Source: Fusibacter paucivorans (GTDB taxonomy: Bacteria > Bacillota > Clostridia > Peptostreptococcales > Acidaminobacteraceae). From it: 64,000 nucleotides of DNA. The DNA lies in assembly GCF_018390735.1 (NCBI RefSeq), contig NZ_JAHBCL010000001.1, forward strand, positions 62,001 to 126,000. Reading direction: 5' to 3'. The notes below the pieces were generated by a model, which saw only the letters and a list, made by a program, of their open reading frames with translations, made no database searches and had not been told where the DNA came from. The position numbers were made by a program, and so were the translations under genes. The first letter of the stretch is position 1. Each line of letters opens with the position of its first letter. Of this stretch, positions 52,273-61,692 are shown one piece after another.

Positions 52273-52962
52273 ATGTCACTGGAAAAAACACTCGTCATCG
52301 TGGAAGACGACCTCAATACCTTAGATATGATCACGCGTTATTTTGAGCATGAAGGCCTGTGTGTTCAGGGATTCAGCAGCATCGAAGGCGTCTTGCCATT
52401 TATCCGATCGAATGACGTCGCCCTGTGTATCTTAGATGTCATGATTGGCCATGACAATGGCTTTGATCTCCTTAAAACCATCAAAGCTGAATACAGCGAA
52501 TTGCCCATCATCTTCGTTACGGCAAAATCAGATGAATTCGACCGAATCTACGGTATCGAAATCGGCGGCGACGACTATCTCACCAAACCATTTTCGCCGC
52601 GGGAACTGGTGGTTCGCGCCAAACGCTTGCTCGCGCGTCAAAATGCGTTTGCATCAGCGCAAAACAAACCTCACGACCAGCAAATACTCGCTCATGGCAC
52701 CATTCGTGTTCAGCTTGACACCATGGAAGTTTTTGACGGCGACTGCCTCATTACTTTGACACTTAAAGAGTTTGAAGCCCTCGTTTACTTCATGCAAAAT
52801 CCAAGAATTGTGCTTTCCAGAGACCGTATCATCGAACAGGTCTGGGGGTATGACGCCCTCGGACAGACGCGAATGGTCGATGACATCGTCAAACGTCTCA
52901 GAAAAAAACTTTCCGTTGAAATTGAAACGGTGTGGGGAGTGGGGTATCGGTACCATGCATAA
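52273..52962 (+). CDS. OmpR-family response regulator
   Basis: A 229-residue protein. The receiver domain contains IVEDDLNTLD and phospho-acceptor Asp55 in CILDVMIG, with FVTAKSDEFD and DDYLTKPFSPREL. The C-terminal winged helix contains LTLKEFEALVYFMQNP and VWGYDALGQTRMVDDIVKRL. Start at 52273 with AGAAGGAG upstream. TATAAT at 52234 may be its -10. The 3' end overlaps the kinase gene by 8 nt. Confidence 0.92.
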   Translation: MSLEKTLVIVEDDLNTLDMITRYFEHEGLCVQGFSSIEGVLPFIRSNDVALCILDVMIGHDNGFDLLKTIKAEYSELPIIFVTAKSDEFDRIYGIEIGGDDYLTKPFSPRELVVRAKRLLARQNAFASAQNKPHDQQILAHGTIRVQLDTMEVFDGDCLITLTLKEFEALVYFMQNPRIVLSRDRIIEQVWGYDALGQTRMVDDIVKRLRKKLSVEIETVWGVGYRYHA

Positions 52963-54175
52963 ATTTAACCGCAAATTAATTTTCATGATGTCTGCCATCT
53001 TAATCATTATGCTCCTCGCCAATTCGCTGATGCTCTTTAATGCCTTTGGCCGATATCACCGCAATGAACTCAGACGAGAGAATACGCAAATCGCTGAAAA
53101 CATCGCCAATATGCTTGTGGCAGATCCAACCCTCGCCACCATTGCCATTGTCAAATCACTCTTTGAAATCAATCAAATTAAAGGTGCTGTCATGACGCCG
53201 GAACGCGGCATTATCTATGACAACTTAGACGGCGTGACAGCGCGTGAAATTCTAAAACGTCGTGATCTGGTCGCTGCCAGAGCGCAAATGATCGCCCCAA
53301 ACGGCACAGATCTCGGACAAGTCATTATTGTCGAGCGCGAAGGGGACACCTCGCGTATCCAAACAATTTTTCTCATCGCCATTGCGACATCTGCCTTTTT
53401 TGGTGTCCTTATGATTTTAGCACTCAGCACACTCTTATACCGCATGGTTAATCGCCCATTAAGGCAAATTACGGATGCCATGGCCGCAGACCGTTATCTC
53501 GAACCACTTCACTCCGACTGGGACGAGCTCATTCTCGCACACAACCACGCTAAAGAAGTGCGTGACCGCTTTTTTCAGGAAGCTTCGCATGCGATGAAAT
53601 CGCCGCTCATGAATATTCAGGGCAGTGTCGAAGCTTATGAAGACGGCCTCTTTACCGAAAATGAAATGCGTCAAAAGATACTGGATGAAGTCGCCCGACT
53701 TAAGGCAAGCGTCGATCAAATGCTGCGCTCCAGCAAAGCAGAGGCTTCAGCCGTCGACCCCACAACATGGCAGGCAATTGATATGCAAGCCTTTGTCGAC
53801 GATATCGCACCAATCCTGCCAAATCACTTGATCCTTACAAAAAATGTCGACACAATCCCCTTTATATTTGATCGTCAAATACTCCAAATCATTTTGGAAA
53901 ATCTCATCCAAAATGCCTCACGTTATGCCAAACAAAAAATCGCCATCACCTATCATCATATGCCACAGTCAGTGACCATTGTGATTCAGGATGACGGCGA
54001 CGGCGTCGAATCCGCAGTCGTACCAAAATTATTTGAGCGGTTTGTCAAAGGTAAAGACGGCAAGTCCGGTCTGGGGCTCGCCATTGTCAAAACCTATGTC
54101 ACGTTAACCGGCGGCACCATTCGCTATCGCTATGAAGACGGTGCACGTTTTGAAATCGTCTGGCCTCTAAAATGA
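52955..54175 (+). CDS. Membrane sensor histidine kinase
   Basis: A 406-residue kinase. Two membrane helices (about 8-29 and 136-162) enclose a ~105-residue extracellular sensor. A HAMP-like segment follows, then the H-box SHAMKSPLMNIQGS with His212, N-box LENLIQNASRYA and G-boxes DDGDGVES and GKSGLGLAIVKTY. The H-box is diverged from the usual SHELRTPL. It starts inside the end of the regulator gene and ends by overlapping the convergent isomerase gene by 9 nt. Confidence 0.92.
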   Translation: MHKFNRKLIFMMSAILIIMLLANSLMLFNAFGRYHRNELRRENTQIAENIANMLVADPTLATIAIVKSLFEINQIKGAVMTPERGIIYDNLDGVTAREILKRRDLVAARAQMIAPNGTDLGQVIIVEREGDTSRIQTIFLIAIATSAFFGVLMILALSTLLYRMVNRPLRQITDAMAADRYLEPLHSDWDELILAHNHAKEVRDRFFQEASHAMKSPLMNIQGSVEAYEDGLFTENEMRQKILDEVARLKASVDQMLRSSKAEASAVDPTTWQAIDMQAFVDDIAPILPNHLILTKNVDTIPFIFDRQILQIILENLIQNASRYAKQKIAITYHHMPQSVTIVIQDDGDGVESAVVPKLFERFVKGKDGKSGLGLAIVKTYVTLTGGTIRYRYEDGARFEIVWPLK

Positions 54176-54964
54176 TGTAAAGTAACCTCTATAGCGCATC
54201 CTTTCCACTGATTCTTTCAGCGCCTCGATTGTCTTCACTTCAATGACGGCAGAGGCGTTTTGATGTGCCGCTTTTTTGAAATAAGCATCAATCGGCAGTG
54301 AACCATCATAAAATGTCATATGGTCACGCCCTTCCAAAGCATCATGTATATGATAATGATGAACAGCTGCTTCGTGTTTCATCATAAATTTGGCATCGTT
54401 GCCGTTACTGATGGCATCGTGTCCAATATCATGCGTCAGTGCAAATACAGGACTCTCCAGCAGTAGTTCAACGCCAGCTCTTAAAAAAGCATGGTCATAA
54501 TGTCCCGTATTCTCAATGCCGATTTTTATCGTCGTGCCATTCAGCAGGTGATCGGCGCACTCTCGAAAAGCCATGATGTTTGCAAGGTAAGTTTCACGAT
54601 ACTGTTCATAGAGAAACCGCTTGCCAGACGGCAGCGTAAAATGAATGCCGCGCATCATGTGCATGTTTAAAAGCGGGCTATCCACCGCCATCATCAGCGC
54701 CAGTGCCGCTTCAATATTTTCAAAATAAGCCTGCCGGATGCCAGCATTAAAGTGCCCGATGTCAATATCTTCCGCCAAGTGAAACGTCAGTGATATGCCG
54801 TAAATTTCTTTGAGTTTGTTCAAATGTGCTGCTGTCAAGGCTTCCGGCTGAAACTGCGGCATATTCATATTAATTTCTACAAAATCCAATCCCAGTGTTT
54901 TGCACAGTTGTACATTTGCTTCCAGTGTATCGAGCTCGAGGAGCGTCGGCATCCCATAAATCAA
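54167..54964 (-). CDS. TIM-barrel sugar isomerase/epimerase-like protein
   Basis: A 265-residue protein of the xylose-isomerase-like TIM-barrel fold: LGLDFVEINMNMPQFQPE, SLTFHLAEDIDIGHF, IKIGIENTGHYD and HYHIHDALEGRDHM, with Glu and His metal ligands. The substrate is unknown. TTG start at 54964 is supported by GGGAGG 6 nt upstream. It is convergent with the histidine kinase gene. Confidence 0.85.
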   Translation of the reverse strand: MIYGMPTLLELDTLEANVQLCKTLGLDFVEINMNMPQFQPEALTAAHLNKLKEIYGISLTFHLAEDIDIGHFNAGIRQAYFENIEAALALMMAVDSPLLNMHMMRGIHFTLPSGKRFLYEQYRETYLANIMAFRECADHLLNGTTIKIGIENTGHYDHAFLRAGVELLLESPVFALTHDIGHDAISNGNDAKFMMKHEAAVHHYHIHDALEGRDHMTFYDGSLPIDAYFKKAAHQNASAVIEVKTIEALKESVERMRYRGYFTSF

Positions 54965-55116
54965 GTGAGCCTCCCATTAATCTTTTTTTCCATACCATCA
55001 TAACATCATTCTTAGGAAAACATCACCGGTTGCTTGTAAAATCTATGTACATTTTTTATTGTCAACTGTCACGCCCTTGCCACTGTGCGCCGTTCGCATT
55101 CGATGTTCAGTCGTCG

Positions 55117-55899
55117 CTACACCATGCCCGTATACTGCCCCGGTGTCAGTCCGGATGATTTCTTAAACTCGCGCGTTAAATGCGCTTGGTCAAAAAAGCC
55201 CGCCCGACATGCGACATCTGCCAAATCCTGCGATTCACGCATAAGCTGTTTTGCGTAATTAACTTTTAATTGCAGCTGATAAGCGGCCGGTGTTATATCA
55301 AATAACTGTTTAAACCGCTTAATCAAACTGAACTTATTGATGTTAAACTGCGCCGCCATATCATCCAGTGACATACTTTCTAAAAAATGTGTCTCCAAAT
55401 AATCGCGAATTGCCATCATTTGTGCATCTTCTGCCCGTATGACACGCCTTTGGAGGCAATCGACAATCTCATTAATGCAATCGACGAGCACAACTTCCCG
55501 CATAAAGGAATCTGATTCCGTCTTGAGCGATTCTGCTAGCGATTCGATCTGCCGGAACATTGCTTCATCAAGTTTCACAATGCCGATCTGCATGGACGCT
55601 TCCAACTGCGCCATGATCTGCGCTTGATATTCACCACGCAGAAAAACCATTGTATAAGCCCAATTGTCAATGTCAACGGGCTGACAATTGTGTATGACAT
55701 AGGGCATAATCACAATCGCATCTCCGACTTTTAAATGATAGTTCGCACCGTTAATGGCGACAACGGTTTCACCACTTTGAATAATGCCAACGGCAAGTTC
55801 CGAGTGCAGATGCGGTTTATAAGCATTTGGATGCGCCTCGTTGCACTTGACTTCAATTAAGTTATACGGCGATGCCGTTTTTAAGATGCGATTAATCAT
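55117..55899 (-). CDS. AraC-family regulator with N-terminal cupin
   Basis: A 260-residue protein. The cupin sensor (about 10-100) contains YKPHLHSELAVGIIQSGETV and HLKVGDAIVIMPYVIHNC. The C-terminal double helix-turn-helix contains LDDMAAQFNINKFSLIKRFK and VACRAGFFDQAHLTREFKKS. The ATG at 55899 follows GGAG at a good distance. It lies 26 nt past the acetoacetate-decarboxylase-like gene and is probably in the same transcript. Confidence 0.92.
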   Translation of the reverse strand: MINRILKTASPYNLIEVKCNEAHPNAYKPHLHSELAVGIIQSGETVVAINGANYHLKVGDAIVIMPYVIHNCQPVDIDNWAYTMVFLRGEYQAQIMAQLEASMQIGIVKLDEAMFRQIESLAESLKTESDSFMREVVLVDCINEIVDCLQRRVIRAEDAQMMAIRDYLETHFLESMSLDDMAAQFNINKFSLIKRFKQLFDITPAAYQLQLKVNYAKQLMRESQDLADVACRAGFFDQAHLTREFKKSSGLTPGQYTGMV

Positions 55900-55925
55900 A
55901 AGCACTCCATGTTCATAAAAATCCC

Positions 55926-56729
55926 TTACAATTTGGTCAGCGGTTTCAGGTCATCAACCGTTAACGCCACTTGGAACCGATAGCCCGCCAATACCTTTTT
56001 AGGTGAAAAATCGCTGAGTTCATGATCTGCCATTACCGTAAAGTCCAGCATTGCTTCACCTTTTGCCACTTTGGAAATCTGCACGTCTCTCGATTTCAGC
56101 TGTACCAGCTCATGTACCAATGGCTGCTGGTGATTGCCCTTCACGAGATCTGGGAAATAACGTACCAGTGCAGAACCGGCAAAACTGGGTGCCGGCATAT
56201 TGGCATCCGCTTCATGAACTTGAACGCGTCCCGCCATATAGCGTTCGCCGTTTACAGACAGCGTTGCCGCCGATAGTCCCGTAGGCGCCGCTTTTGATTC
56301 CAGAGCGTATGATCTCGACATATGCGTCGAACCCAACTGCTTTGGCCATCCCTGAATCAGACCGCGCATCAGCGCCTTGTCCTGATCTACCCAGATGAAA
56401 GGACAGTATGCCATTGCTTCGCCCTTATAGCTGCCGCTCATAAGCAGGATCGTCTCTCGATACTGGCTTTCAACTGGGTCCAAATAATCTTCTGTGGTTT
56501 CTGATGTATACTGCCATTCAATAAAATACACACAGCACTGAGTAGATTCCATTTGCATAGGCGCCGGCAAGTAAGGCGCTATTTTTTCACCATCTGCTTC
56601 AAACTCGATTGCCGTCACTTGGCCTACATAATGCCATGGGGGCGGTGCGACGATTCCCGAAGTTCCCTTCGGCGTTCTTGGGGATGTAAACCCTTTTAGC
56701 GTATCTGACGCCGGTGTCTTGTTTGCCAT
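55926..56729 (-). CDS. Acetoacetate-decarboxylase-family protein
   Basis: A 267-residue protein with GEAMAYCPFIWVDQDKALMR and GLIQGWPKQLGS, where the lysine corresponds to the Schiff-base residue of acetoacetate decarboxylase. Many family members are not true acetoacetate decarboxylases and act as aldolases or dehydratases on related keto acids. No CoA-transferase or thiolase gene is adjacent, so a solventogenic role is not supported. GGAGG 6 nt before the ATG at 56729. Confidence 0.85.
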   Translation of the reverse strand: MANKTPASDTLKGFTSPRTPKGTSGIVAPPPWHYVGQVTAIEFEADGEKIAPYLPAPMQMESTQCCVYFIEWQYTSETTEDYLDPVESQYRETILLMSGSYKGEAMAYCPFIWVDQDKALMRGLIQGWPKQLGSTHMSRSYALESKAAPTGLSAATLSVNGERYMAGRVQVHEADANMPAPSFAGSALVRYFPDLVKGNHQQPLVHELVQLKSRDVQISKVAKGEAMLDFTVMADHELSDFSPKKVLAGYRFQVALTVDDLKPLTKL

Positions 56730-57174
56730 GTTTAGCCTCCAATCTCAAGATCCTTGAAAAATCACTGAAAAATCACTTCATAAAAATCGTGTCCCATCGT
56801 GTCCACTGGTAAAACAGCATTCGCCGTATCATACCAAAGGCAGGACTTGTCATTATTCTATCAATAAGTTCGAGGATTGGATTGTATAAAATTGACAGAA
56901 TACCGGCTTGCACAGCCGCTATGTATTTCTTTGTCACCTCAATATGATGATCCGGCAATGTGTCTGTAAAACGATGTGTCAAATCGCAGATCAAGCGTTA
57001 TGGCGCGCTTATCATCATTAAACTACAATCTTGCCTTATTTGTCAAAAAAACACTTGCGACCGCTTGGTCATTTTTATCATGTTTATTGTATGCACCTGC
57101 ATTGTATGGCTGTTTATTCCCAACTCAAAAAACGATCGCCCTTGCAATAGGGGATATTTTACCGAATAAAACCT
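56730..57174. other. Gap before the chemoreceptor gene, no gene seen
   Basis: About 445 nt between divergent genes. A minus-strand frame of 73 codons (56773-56994) begins with a cyclase-like MICDLTHRFTDTLP but has no ribosome site and no further similarity, so I leave it out. A GAAAAATCACT direct repeat occurs near 56755-56775. Confidence 0.5.
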
Positions 57175-57190
57175 TGGCACCATTATTGCG
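57175..57190 (+). promoter_or_regulatory. Sigma-54 (-24/-12) promoter of the chemoreceptor gene
   Basis: TGGCACCATTATTGCG matches TGGCAC-N5-TTGC exactly. The expected start site is near 57200, leaving a short leader with GGGGTGAT before the ATG at 57214. The cognate activator is not adjacent. Confidence 0.75.
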
Positions 57191-57213
57191 TTAACTAGTA
57201 ACGGGGTGATAAG

Positions 57214-58878
57214 ATGATTCGACAAAAGCATACGAAAAATGTCACAGTATTAAAAGATCAGTCAAGCTTATTTGCGTACTGGGCATCACTAGACTTACAT
57301 ATCAAACAAATCCAATGGCTCTCAGGAGAGCATCATAAGTTTTTCCGCATGATGATGACAAAAATGCAGGATGTCCTCAGTTATGGCGAGGACAATGTTG
57401 CCAGCATTGAAGAAATTAATGCTGCCATCAGCGAACTTGAAGCACTGTCCATCCATACCGAGACCGTTGTCAGCGATCTCAATGCAACAACATCCGCCTG
57501 GCAGGGTGCCTTCTATAAAACCAAAGCCATCTTTAATAATATTCATGTCTTAAATACACAAGTTCTCGAAGCCAATGTGGAAACACTTGCCGAAAATAAG
57601 GGGCTGCAATCATCCGCGCGGGAAATTGATGCCATTATTGAATACATTCGCAAGATTGCAAGACAGACACACTTGTTGGCACTCAATGCTTCAATTGAAG
57701 CGGCGAGAGCAGGTGAAGCCGGCAGAGGCTTCGCCGTCGTCGCTCAGGAAATCAACAAGCTCTCCTCTGAGACAGAAGAAGCGACTGAAAAGATCGAACA
57801 CATTGTCGACAATTTCAAATCAAAGACTGCCAACCTAAACATCAGCATGGCAGCACTCTCACAGCAGTCGCAATCCGTAACGCATGAAATTAGTGAAAGT
57901 CAAAGTGTTTTCGAGGATTTTGATCACGCCTTTGATGCGATTGCCAGTGCCGTCAATTCTCTCGAATCCCAGACACAGCAACAGCGTGAAACCACTAAAG
58001 GGCTCCACGCAGCCATTGCTACCATTACAACGGCTATCACAGACACACATGAACAGACACTTGAAACACTTTCTCAGACAAGGGAATTAAAGCACAAAAA
58101 TGACGAACTCGTCGCCGTCTACGATTCAGTTGAAGGAATCATGATCAGAATGCAAAAGGAACTCGATCCAACTGCAGCAGGTGCCAAGCTCATTGTGGGG
58201 ATCAACCCCTTTACCTCGCCAATGCAAATTGTTTCGCGCTATGGTCCTATTTTAGAAGCGATTTTCCAAAACGATTTCGTCATTTACGTTCCAAAGGACT
58301 ACGAAAGCATTCAATCCGATTTGGTGAGCGGTCTAATCGACATCGCATGGCTCTCACCTTTTGCCTATGTACAAACCGCCAAAACATGTGCGCTGACGCC
58401 ACTGGTTTCACCGTTGGTTAATGGCAGCGCCAATTACCGCGGATACATTATTTCACAGCAGCTTTCATCACTCCAGCAAATCCAAGGCAAATTTGGATTC
58501 GTCGATGAAAACAGCGCCTCTGGTTATCTTTATGCTAAAGCCAAACTATCTGAACTGCAATTACCACATGAACCCGTTTTCCTCGGCAGCCATGACCGCG
58601 TTATTGAAGCCGTCTTAAAGGGAGAAGTCGTTGCCGGGGCTACTTATAATGAAGGCCTTGAGCACTACGGCGGTAATATTGCCGCGCTTAAGATGCTCTA
58701 TGAAACCGCCCCCATCCCCAAAGACTGCATTGTCGCCAATAAGCACTCGGAATCGCTGGACATCGAAAGTATCAAGAACCGTTTCACCGCCTACCATGGG
58801 CAAAACAGTGCCAGTATCACCGGGTTTATTGCAATTGATGATGCGGCATACGATGTTGTCCGCAGTGTAAAAAGATAG
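57214..58878 (+). CDS. Soluble chemoreceptor fused to a PhnD-like substrate-binding domain
   Basis: A 554-residue protein with no signal peptide and no membrane helix. Residues ~50-310 form a coiled-coil signalling domain with the methyl-accepting hairpin [20 protein letters not shown] at 154-173. Residues ~325-554 resemble phosphate/phosphonate (PhnD-type) ABC binding proteins: [35 protein letters not shown] and [19 protein letters not shown]. Binding domains of this kind are normally outside the cell; here it follows the signalling domain in the cytoplasm. It probably senses an internal oxyanion or similar ligand. A sigma-54 promoter precedes it. Confidence 0.87.
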   Translation: MIRQKHTKNVTVLKDQSSLFAYWASLDLHIKQIQWLSGEHHKFFRMMMTKMQDVLSYGEDNVASIEEINAAISELEALSIHTETVVSDLNATTSAWQGAFYKTKAIFNNIHVLNTQVLEANVETLAENKGLQSSAREIDAIIEYIRKIARQTHLLALNASIEAARAGEAGRGFAVVAQEINKLSSETEEATEKIEHIVDNFKSKTANLNISMAALSQQSQSVTHEISESQSVFEDFDHAFDAIASAVNSLESQTQQQRETTKGLHAAIATITTAITDTHEQTLETLSQTRELKHKNDELVAVYDSVEGIMIRMQKELDPTAAGAKLIVGINPFTSPMQIVSRYGPILEAIFQNDFVIYVPKDYESIQSDLVSGLIDIAWLSPFAYVQTAKTCALTPLVSPLVNGSANYRGYIISQQLSSLQQIQGKFGFVDENSASGYLYAKAKLSELQLPHEPVFLGSHDRVIEAVLKGEVVAGATYNEGLEHYGGNIAALKMLYETAPIPKDCIVANKHSESLDIESIKNRFTAYHGQNSASITGFIAIDDAAYDVVRSVKR

Positions 58879-58952
58879 CTTAAAGGATAGCGCCAAAAGA
58901 TTAAGAAATTTGCCGCAAAATCATAAACAAAGTCTAATCAAGTAATAAGACC

Positions 58953-59011
58953 ATAAAAAATCAAGGAGGTGTTGCCCATCTAATTGCTTAGATTAATGGC
59001 ACCTCCTTGAT
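58953..59011 (-). terminator. Terminator of the radical SAM gene
   Basis: TCAAGGAGGTG pairs with CACCTCCTTGA across an inner CCAT..TCTAA/TTAGA..ATGG stem, followed on the minus strand by TTTTTTATGG. Confidence 0.85.
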
Positions 59012-59032
59012 CTCTCTTAAAGTTATCTCATT

Positions 59033-60397
59033 TTACAGGCGATCACTTTTTTGCGATGCTCTTGAAGCTCGCCATAATTCATCAGCAATCGGTGCCCACC
59101 CGGCAGCCGCGTTTTCACATTTTGCTGACAACTCGACGACATCTTCAGGATTTTGCAAATCTGTTGAATGTGCACCGGAAATCTGTACGACATGTACTAG
59201 TTCACTGGGATTATCCAGCAGCGGACATGGTCTCAGATGATTGTCATTCCACGGCTGCCCAGCTTGATATGCTTTAAAAAGCGGACTCATCAGCGCTTCT
59301 AGCAGCGTTTTATCTGCAATATTGGAATCAGAATAATGGGTAAAAGCACAGGGCTCATAATCACCGTTGGCATTGATGTGCATATACACGCGGCCGCCTG
59401 CTAAACAGCCATTTGAGTATTCACCGTCATTCCAGAAATCCAGTGTAAAAATCGGCTTTGTCTCCCTGAATTTACGGATTTGCTGATACATAAACTGACG
59501 CTGTTCAGGCGTTACCATCAATTCCGGTACTGCGTCTTTCCCGACGGGCATATAGGTAAAAAACCAGCAGAATTTAGCGCCCCATGCAATCATTTGATCA
59601 AAATAAGCTTCACTGCCAATCATTTCTGTATTTTGACTTGTATAACAGCAGGAAATCCCAAAAGGCAGCTGATACTCACGTAAAATTGTCATCGCACGCG
59701 TTACTTTATCAAAGGTGCCTTCACCGCGTCTAAAATCTGTTTCTTTCTCAAATCCCTCTACGCTAATGGCAGGGATAAAATTTTTAACGCGTTTCATTTC
59801 TGCTGCAAATGCTTCATCAATCAGCGTCCCATTTGTAAAGGCAGTGAATTGACAGTCCGGATGCGCTTCGCATAATCGAATAATGTCTGCTTTTCGCACA
59901 AGCGGCTCACCGCCCGAATAGAGGAACATATATGTTCCTAGTTCATTGGCCTGTGTAATAATTGAATCCATTTCCTCGTAGCTCATATTGAGCTTATTCC
60001 CATATTCCGCCGCCCAGCACCCCGTGCACTTCAGATTGCAAGCTGACGTTGGGTCCATAAGAATCGCCCACGGAATATTACATCTGTATTTTTCACGGCT
60101 CTCGTGCTGTTTCGCCATCCCAGCTAAGCTTGCATTGATAAAAAAGTTTTGTACTGTTGTTTTTAAGACGTCGTGATCAATTTCTTCACAGAGATTAATG
60201 ACATATTGGTGCCATGTATGTTCTGGATCTTCTGCCATGGGGCGAACGGTTTCAATAGCACTTTTAAAATTGCCGGCTACATCAAAACGATCTGCCCATT
60301 CAACTAATTTTATAAAATTATCCTGCGGTGATTTTAAGACATAAGTCATCACCATATCAAGCGCTTTCTCTTGTACTCTGTCCATAAATTTATTCAT
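59033..60397 (-). CDS. Radical SAM/SPASM-type enzyme
   Basis: A 454-residue enzyme. The radical SAM cluster motif CNLKCTGC (Cys120, Cys124, Cys127) follows a ~115-residue helical N-terminal domain. FLYSGGEPLVRK is the SAM-binding GGEP motif. C-terminal cysteines in SNGCLAGGRVYMHINANGDY and EPCAF, then RPCPLLDN, suggest a SPASM-like auxiliary cluster. Such enzymes often modify peptides. Directly upstream on the same strand is a 28-residue hydrophobic peptide gene, a plausible substrate or partner. Start at 60397 with CTAGGAG upstream. Confidence 0.88.
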   Translation of the reverse strand: MNKFMDRVQEKALDMVMTYVLKSPQDNFIKLVEWADRFDVAGNFKSAIETVRPMAEDPEHTWHQYVINLCEEIDHDVLKTTVQNFFINASLAGMAKQHESREKYRCNIPWAILMDPTSACNLKCTGCWAAEYGNKLNMSYEEMDSIITQANELGTYMFLYSGGEPLVRKADIIRLCEAHPDCQFTAFTNGTLIDEAFAAEMKRVKNFIPAISVEGFEKETDFRRGEGTFDKVTRAMTILREYQLPFGISCCYTSQNTEMIGSEAYFDQMIAWGAKFCWFFTYMPVGKDAVPELMVTPEQRQFMYQQIRKFRETKPIFTLDFWNDGEYSNGCLAGGRVYMHINANGDYEPCAFTHYSDSNIADKTLLEALMSPLFKAYQAGQPWNDNHLRPCPLLDNPSELVHVVQISGAHSTDLQNPEDVVELSAKCENAAAGWAPIADELWRASRASQKSDRL

Positions 60398-60486
60398 TTT
60401 TTTCTCCTAGACAATCTATTTTCATTCAGTATTTTAAAATAAGGCAATTGCATCATTCAAATTTCCTTATAAACATTTACAGAAAG

Positions 60487-60523
60487 GCGGCATAGGCAAT
60501 TGTGAATACAATTCCTATGCCGC
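60487..60523. other. Hairpin between microprotein and radical SAM genes
   Basis: GCGGCATAGG pairs with CCTATGCCGC (10 bp, with inner AATTG/CAATT). On the minus strand it is followed by TTTCTGT, a weak T tract, so it could be a leaky terminator that gives more peptide than enzyme mRNA. Confidence 0.75.
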
Positions 60524-60530
60524 ATACATT

Positions 60531-60617
60531 CTATTTATTTTTTTTGTTTTTAACAAATGCGGCCACTGCGATCACTGCAACGGCTGCTACACCAACAATT
60601 GCTACTGGATTTGCCAT
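60531..60617 (-). CDS. 28-residue hydrophobic microprotein upstream of the radical SAM gene
   Basis: Too short for routine gene finding, but well supported: GAGGAGGTG lies 7 nt before the ATG at 60617 and the frame ends in TAG. The protein starts MANPVAIVGVAAV, continues AVIAVAAFV, and ends KNKKNK: one membrane-length Ala/Val helix with a lysine-rich cytoplasmic-type tail. A hairpin follows before the radical SAM gene. It may be a peptide substrate (RiPP-like), a membrane anchor or a regulator. It has no Cys, Ser or Thr, so only C-H chemistry on aliphatic, Asn, Lys or Phe residues would be possible. Confidence 0.75.
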   Translation of the reverse strand: MANPVAIVGVAAVAVIAVAAFVKNKKNK

Positions 60618-60740
60618 CGTTTTCACCTCCTCAATCTTAATCATTTCGTTTCTATATGTGAATGGTTGCTTTAGTACCTATGGTTTCCGACTTCAGCATC
60701 TACGGCAGAGACAGTCCTCTCCTCCAATCCCTAACCATTA

Positions 60741-61283
60741 TTAGTCTTCTGATAAATCTAACAGCTTTGTTGCATTCGCACATACTTCGTATATTTCATC
60801 ATATTTCGCTTCTATAATTGGCGTCACTTCCATCGTCTTTTTGCGAACAATATTGCGGTAAATCCAATAAGGTACGATCCAACCGATAAATGCTGGAATC
60901 GCCAGAATAATACATAATGGGATATTCCCTGCAACAACTGCAAATACAGAGCCTGCCATAAAAGCAGTTCCGATAATGCCAACACCATAAGCCATCCCAG
61001 ACGCCTTCGTCACTTTTGATTGCTCTAATGATGCTATCTCATTGACACCCGCATCAAACTGCCGCTGCAATCTAGCGAGTTCAGATTTATTGCGAAGTTT
61101 GCGGTTGCGTTTAAATTTCATTGATACAAACAGTGTTCCCTTTAGGGGGACAGCACTGCTTTCAAACTCCCAGCCAAAGCTTGGATAGCTATCAATGTAG
61201 ATTGATTCCATTTGGCGCTTTGCTGTTACTTCTTTGTATTCAAAACCGATAAAGTTTTTTTGGCCTCTTGCAAATTCACTCAT
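60741..61283 (-). CDS. Unknown membrane protein with two central helices
   Basis: A 180-residue protein. The N-terminal soluble part contains FIGFEYKEVTAKRQMESIYI, SYPSFGWEFE and MKFKRNRKLRNKSELARLQR. Two membrane helices, GVGIIGTAFMAGSVFAVVAG and IPAFIGWIVPYWIY, are followed by a C-terminal acidic helix. I know no function. A clear paralogue begins at 63552 on the other strand. Start at 61283, about 9 nt after AAAGGGG. It precedes the microprotein and radical SAM genes on the same strand. Confidence 0.75.
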   Translation of the reverse strand: MSEFARGQKNFIGFEYKEVTAKRQMESIYIDSYPSFGWEFESSAVPLKGTLFVSMKFKRNRKLRNKSELARLQRQFDAGVNEIASLEQSKVTKASGMAYGVGIIGTAFMAGSVFAVVAGNIPLCIILAIPAFIGWIVPYWIYRNIVRKKTMEVTPIIEAKYDEIYEVCANATKLLDLSED

Positions 61284-61692
61284 TGCCAACACCCCTTTGT
61301 TTGAAAATAATTTTGTATGTCGCTGTTGATATCACTCTATGCTCAATTCATTTCAAATTTGCTTATAATCTGTTTCTAAAATATTAATGCGCATAAAAAT
61401 CAATTTAGGAATAAATTTGGAAATAAATGAATGCTGCTTCTCCCATTTTGCGCAGCAAAAGTTAGCGCTTAGCGTTCTCTTAACAGGGTATTGAATACAG
61501 GAAGAGATCGCTGTTAACAATTCAGAAACATTTCTCAAACAAAAATGAAGTATTTTTTCATTATGATGGTTACAATAATAAAGAAGCTTCATTGTGAATA
61601 GCCTGGCCACAACACTGTATTTCTAATATAAATATGCCAGTGACGTGAAGCGTTAATCGGCATATTGCTTATATTGAATGGAGGAAATTTGA
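61284..61692. other. Divergent control region of the two-component system
   Basis: About 410 nt between the membrane-protein gene (minus) and the response regulator gene (plus). The 13-mer CATTTCTCAAACA at 61529-61541 recurs at 63464-63476 upstream of the paralogue. A minus-strand frame at 61353-61610 has no ribosome site and is not called. Confidence 0.5.

Noticed and set aside
56773-56994. Minus-strand frame of 73 codons beginning with a cyclase-like DLTHRFTD
   Set aside because: Similarity stops after about 14 residues and there is no ribosome site. A cyclase remnant cannot be excluded but is not supported.
61353-61610. Minus-strand frame of 85 codons in the divergent control region
   Set aside because: No ribosome site or promoter, and the sequence covers the expected regulator-binding region.
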